A DNA stretch of 16,106 nucleotides from Saprospiraceae bacterium. Lineage in GTDB: Bacteria > Bacteroidota > Bacteroidia > Chitinophagales > Saprospiraceae. Within the stretch, counting starts at the first letter, position 1. Each line of letters opens with the position of its first letter. Shown here piece after piece: positions 14,273-16,106 of the stretch. Made by a program: the position numbers and the translations under genes. The stretch covers positions 1 to 16,106 of the forward strand of contig JABDPK010000021.1 in assembly GCA_013042795.1 (NCBI GenBank). Direction: 5' to 3'. The notes below the pieces were generated by a model, which was not told where the DNA came from, made no database searches, and saw only the letters and a list, made by a program, of their open reading frames with translations.

Positions 14273-16106
14273 TTATTTAGTTCGATTCAACAAGTCATCA
14301 TAGTGTATTGAAAGTAGTCTGCCTAAAGCCTTTTCATTTCGATAAGTTTGTGTCTTCAAACTCAGATTTCCTTTCGGAACTATAAACGGGCCAGTATATT
14401 TTTTGCCAAAATGGACAGGAAATGTATTGTCAATTGTATAATAGATGTCCACATCCGGTGTCTCACATGACAAAGTCACTTCTACTTGTTCGTTCTTATT
14501 TTCAACCATGATGACAGGATCATAAACTGCCTGACAGATATTCCGATTCTTATTATCAAAAACGTCAAAGTGATGTTCTACCCTTCCTATAAAATCATCC
14601 CAGTTCTTACGTTCTTTTGGGCTCCATACAGTTTCTGCGATCGCCAATGCCCTCGGGTAAGCCATATAGAATGCAAAATCAATCGTAGGAATCACTTCTG
14701 CCCACAGGTTGCCCTGCCCTCCAAGTATAAATGCAGGATCTACATCTTTGGGGATAGGTTCAAAACGATATGATTTCTGAAGACTTAAATCTGCATAGAT
14801 TCGGTTCTCGACAGAATGATCTCCCTGGGTATAATCCAGGTAACAATAGGTTGTTGGAGACATGACCACTTTATGACCCATGTTTGCAGCCTGGATACCT
14901 CCTTTCATTCCACGCCAACTCATCACAGCGGCACCTTCAGCCAATCCCCCTTCAAGGATTTCATCCCAGCCAATCAGCTTTTTTCCTTTACTGCTGATTA
15001 TTCTTTCCACACGTTTTACAAAATAGCTTTGTAGCTCATGGCTATCATGAATATCATTTTCTTTCATAAATTTCTTGACACCCGGATCTTCCTCCCAATA
15101 TCCCTTATAGCATTCATCTCCCCCCATATGGATATATTCACCGGGAAACACTGCAGCAACTTCGGTAAAAACCTTATCCAGGAATTCATACACTGCCTCA
15201 TCTGCAGGGTTAAGTGTATTCTCAATCAGCATACTGAACTTTCCGTTTCCATGCCATTCAGCAAATTTGGCTCCCGGGTTCACAAATTTGGGCTCTTTCT
15301 TTGTTGACAATTCAGGGTATGCGGCCAGGGCTGCCATACTGTGCCCGGGTACATCGATTTCCGGAACAATTGTAATGTTTCTTTCTGCAGCATATTGTAC
15401 TACCTCCCTGATCTCTTCCTGTGTATAAAATCCCCCATAAGTAGCCTCTTCTCCATCATCAGGATAAGCCCGTTGTGATCCAAAGCGACCTACTCTTTCC
15501 ACGCGCCAGGCACCGACTTCTGTCAGCCTGGGTAATGACTTTATTTCTACACGCCATCCCTCGTCATCTGTCAGATGCCAATGAAATGTATTGAATTTAT
15601 ATTGCGACATCTGATCAATGAACATTTTAACCTCTTCTACTGTGAAAAAATGCCTGCTGACATCCATCATCAATCCCCGCCATTGAAACCTTGGGTAATC
15701 AATTACTTTACATGATGGAATCTTAATAATTTCATTGGCCTTATTCCTTTGCGGAATCAGTTGTCTCAAAGTTTGAGTTGCATTGAACAATCCTGCCCCA
15801 GTATTCACTTCAATGCGAATTACATCAGGATTGATTTCGAGGATATATCCTTCCTTAGCTATTTCTTTATTATACACCGCGATATGGCGGATTATTATAG
15901 CTTTTTCTTTTCCATTACTATCTACCGGCAGTCCTGATTCCTTTAAATAAAACTCCAATTTTTCAGACTGAAAAAGAATACCCTGATCATTTGAATCTGT
16001 CGTAAGTGAAACTGATTGATCCCAGGTAAAAAACCCGGATCTCGTTTCATATTGCACCGGAACCGGTATGATATGATGCTGTGATACAAGGAATAAAGGA
16101 CACAGG
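14273..16106 (-). CDS. Secreted beta-N-acetylhexosaminidase, GH20 (start beyond window)
   Basis: This enzyme removes terminal N-acetylglucosamine or N-acetylgalactosamine from chitin oligomers or glycans. The visible part is 610 residues. The frame is open to the right edge, so a GTG at 16055-16057 is not the true start: the residues before it read LCPLFLVSQHHIIPVPVQYE, the end of a signal peptide followed by the usual GH20 N-terminus. Domains in visible numbering: GH20b about 20-135, catalytic barrel about 137-500 and a chitobiase C-terminal-like beta domain about 546-596. Key motifs are RFQWRGLMMDVSRHF (139-153), HWHLTDDEGWR (175-185), VPEIDVPGHS (247-256) and the catalytic Asp330-Glu331 pair in HMGGDE. 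Trp468 is in GNLWAE. The enzyme is complete apart from its first codons. It is convergent with mazEF. Confidence 0.93.
   Translation of the reverse strand, partial: LCPLFLVSQHHIIPVPVQYETRSGFFTWDQSVSLTTDSNDQGILFQSEKLEFYLKESGLPVDSNGKEKAIIIRHIAVYNKEIAKEGYILEINPDVIRIEVNTGAGLFNATQTLRQLIPQRNKANEIIKIPSCKVIDYPRFQWRGLMMDVSRHFFTVEEVKMFIDQMSQYKFNTFHWHLTDDEGWRVEIKSLPRLTEVGAWRVERVGRFGSQRAYPDDGEEATYGGFYTQEEIREVVQYAAERNITIVPEIDVPGHSMAALAAYPELSTKKEPKFVNPGAKFAEWHGNGKFSMLIENTLNPADEAVYEFLDKVFTEVAAVFPGEYIHMGGDECYKGYWEEDPGVKKFMKENDIHDSHELQSYFVKRVERIISSKGKKLIGWDEILEGGLAEGAAVMSWRGMKGGIQAANMGHKVVMSPTTYCYLDYTQGDHSVENRIYADLSLQKSYRFEPIPKDVDPAFILGGQGNLWAEVIPTIDFAFYMAYPRALAIAETVWSPKERKNWDDFIGRVEHHFDVFDNKNRNICQAVYDPVIMVENKNEQVEVTLSCETPDVDIYYTIDNTFPVHFGKKYTGPFIVPKGNLSLKTQTYRNEKALGRLLSIHYDDLLNRTK

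Overview
The window looks like a chromosomal piece of a Bacteroidota genome, most likely a Saprospiria-type marine or activated-sludge bacterium. This is inferred from four things: a C-terminal sorting domain of the type IX secretion system (T9SS) on a 1332-residue surface protein, a lipoprotein with FG-GAP/VCBS repeats and an ASPIC/UnbV domain, a good TTTG-N20-TANNTTTG promoter of the Bacteroidota sigma-factor type, and weak Shine-Dalgarno sequences. No rRNA, tRNA, CRISPR array or insertion sequence was seen.

Layout, left to right. (1) Positions 1-4871 hold two divergent secreted-protein genes on either side of a 344-bp spacer. The left one runs off the window. The right one is a giant acidic, cysteine-rich protein made of 13 tandem modules of about 92-97 residues in two alternating types, ending in a T9SS sorting domain; it is the most unusual gene here. 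(2) Positions 4906-7034 are a small housekeeping block: an eIF1/SUI1-like YciH protein, convergent with and overlapping prmC (release-factor methyltransferase), which in turn overlaps a PAPS-dependent sulfotransferase-family gene on the same strand. (3) Positions 7114-7599 encode cytidine deaminase, followed by a two-copy 15-bp tandem repeat. (4) Positions 7672-10965 encode a large FG-GAP/ASPIC lipoprotein on the minus strand. (5) Across a dyad-rich 183-bp spacer, positions 11149-13524 form a likely two-gene operon: a sodium/sugar symporter very like Vibrio vSGLT and an aquaglyceroporin. (6) Positions 13608-14167 are a mazEF toxin-antitoxin pair with its own promoter, flanked by matching short repeats. 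(7) Positions 14273-16106 carry a secreted GH20 beta-N-acetylhexosaminidase whose start lies beyond the right edge.

A coherent reading (inference) is a cell that degrades polymers at its surface (GH20, T9SS proteins, FG-GAP lipoprotein) and imports the released sugars with sodium (vSGLT-like symporter), with small neutral solutes or water moving through the MIP channel. The YciH, PrmC, Cdd and MazEF genes appear to be unrelated neighbours. No wholly new multi-gene system is demonstrated. The best candidates for something undescribed are the two-type cysteine module array, the symporter-aquaglyceroporin pair, and the structured intergenic regions.
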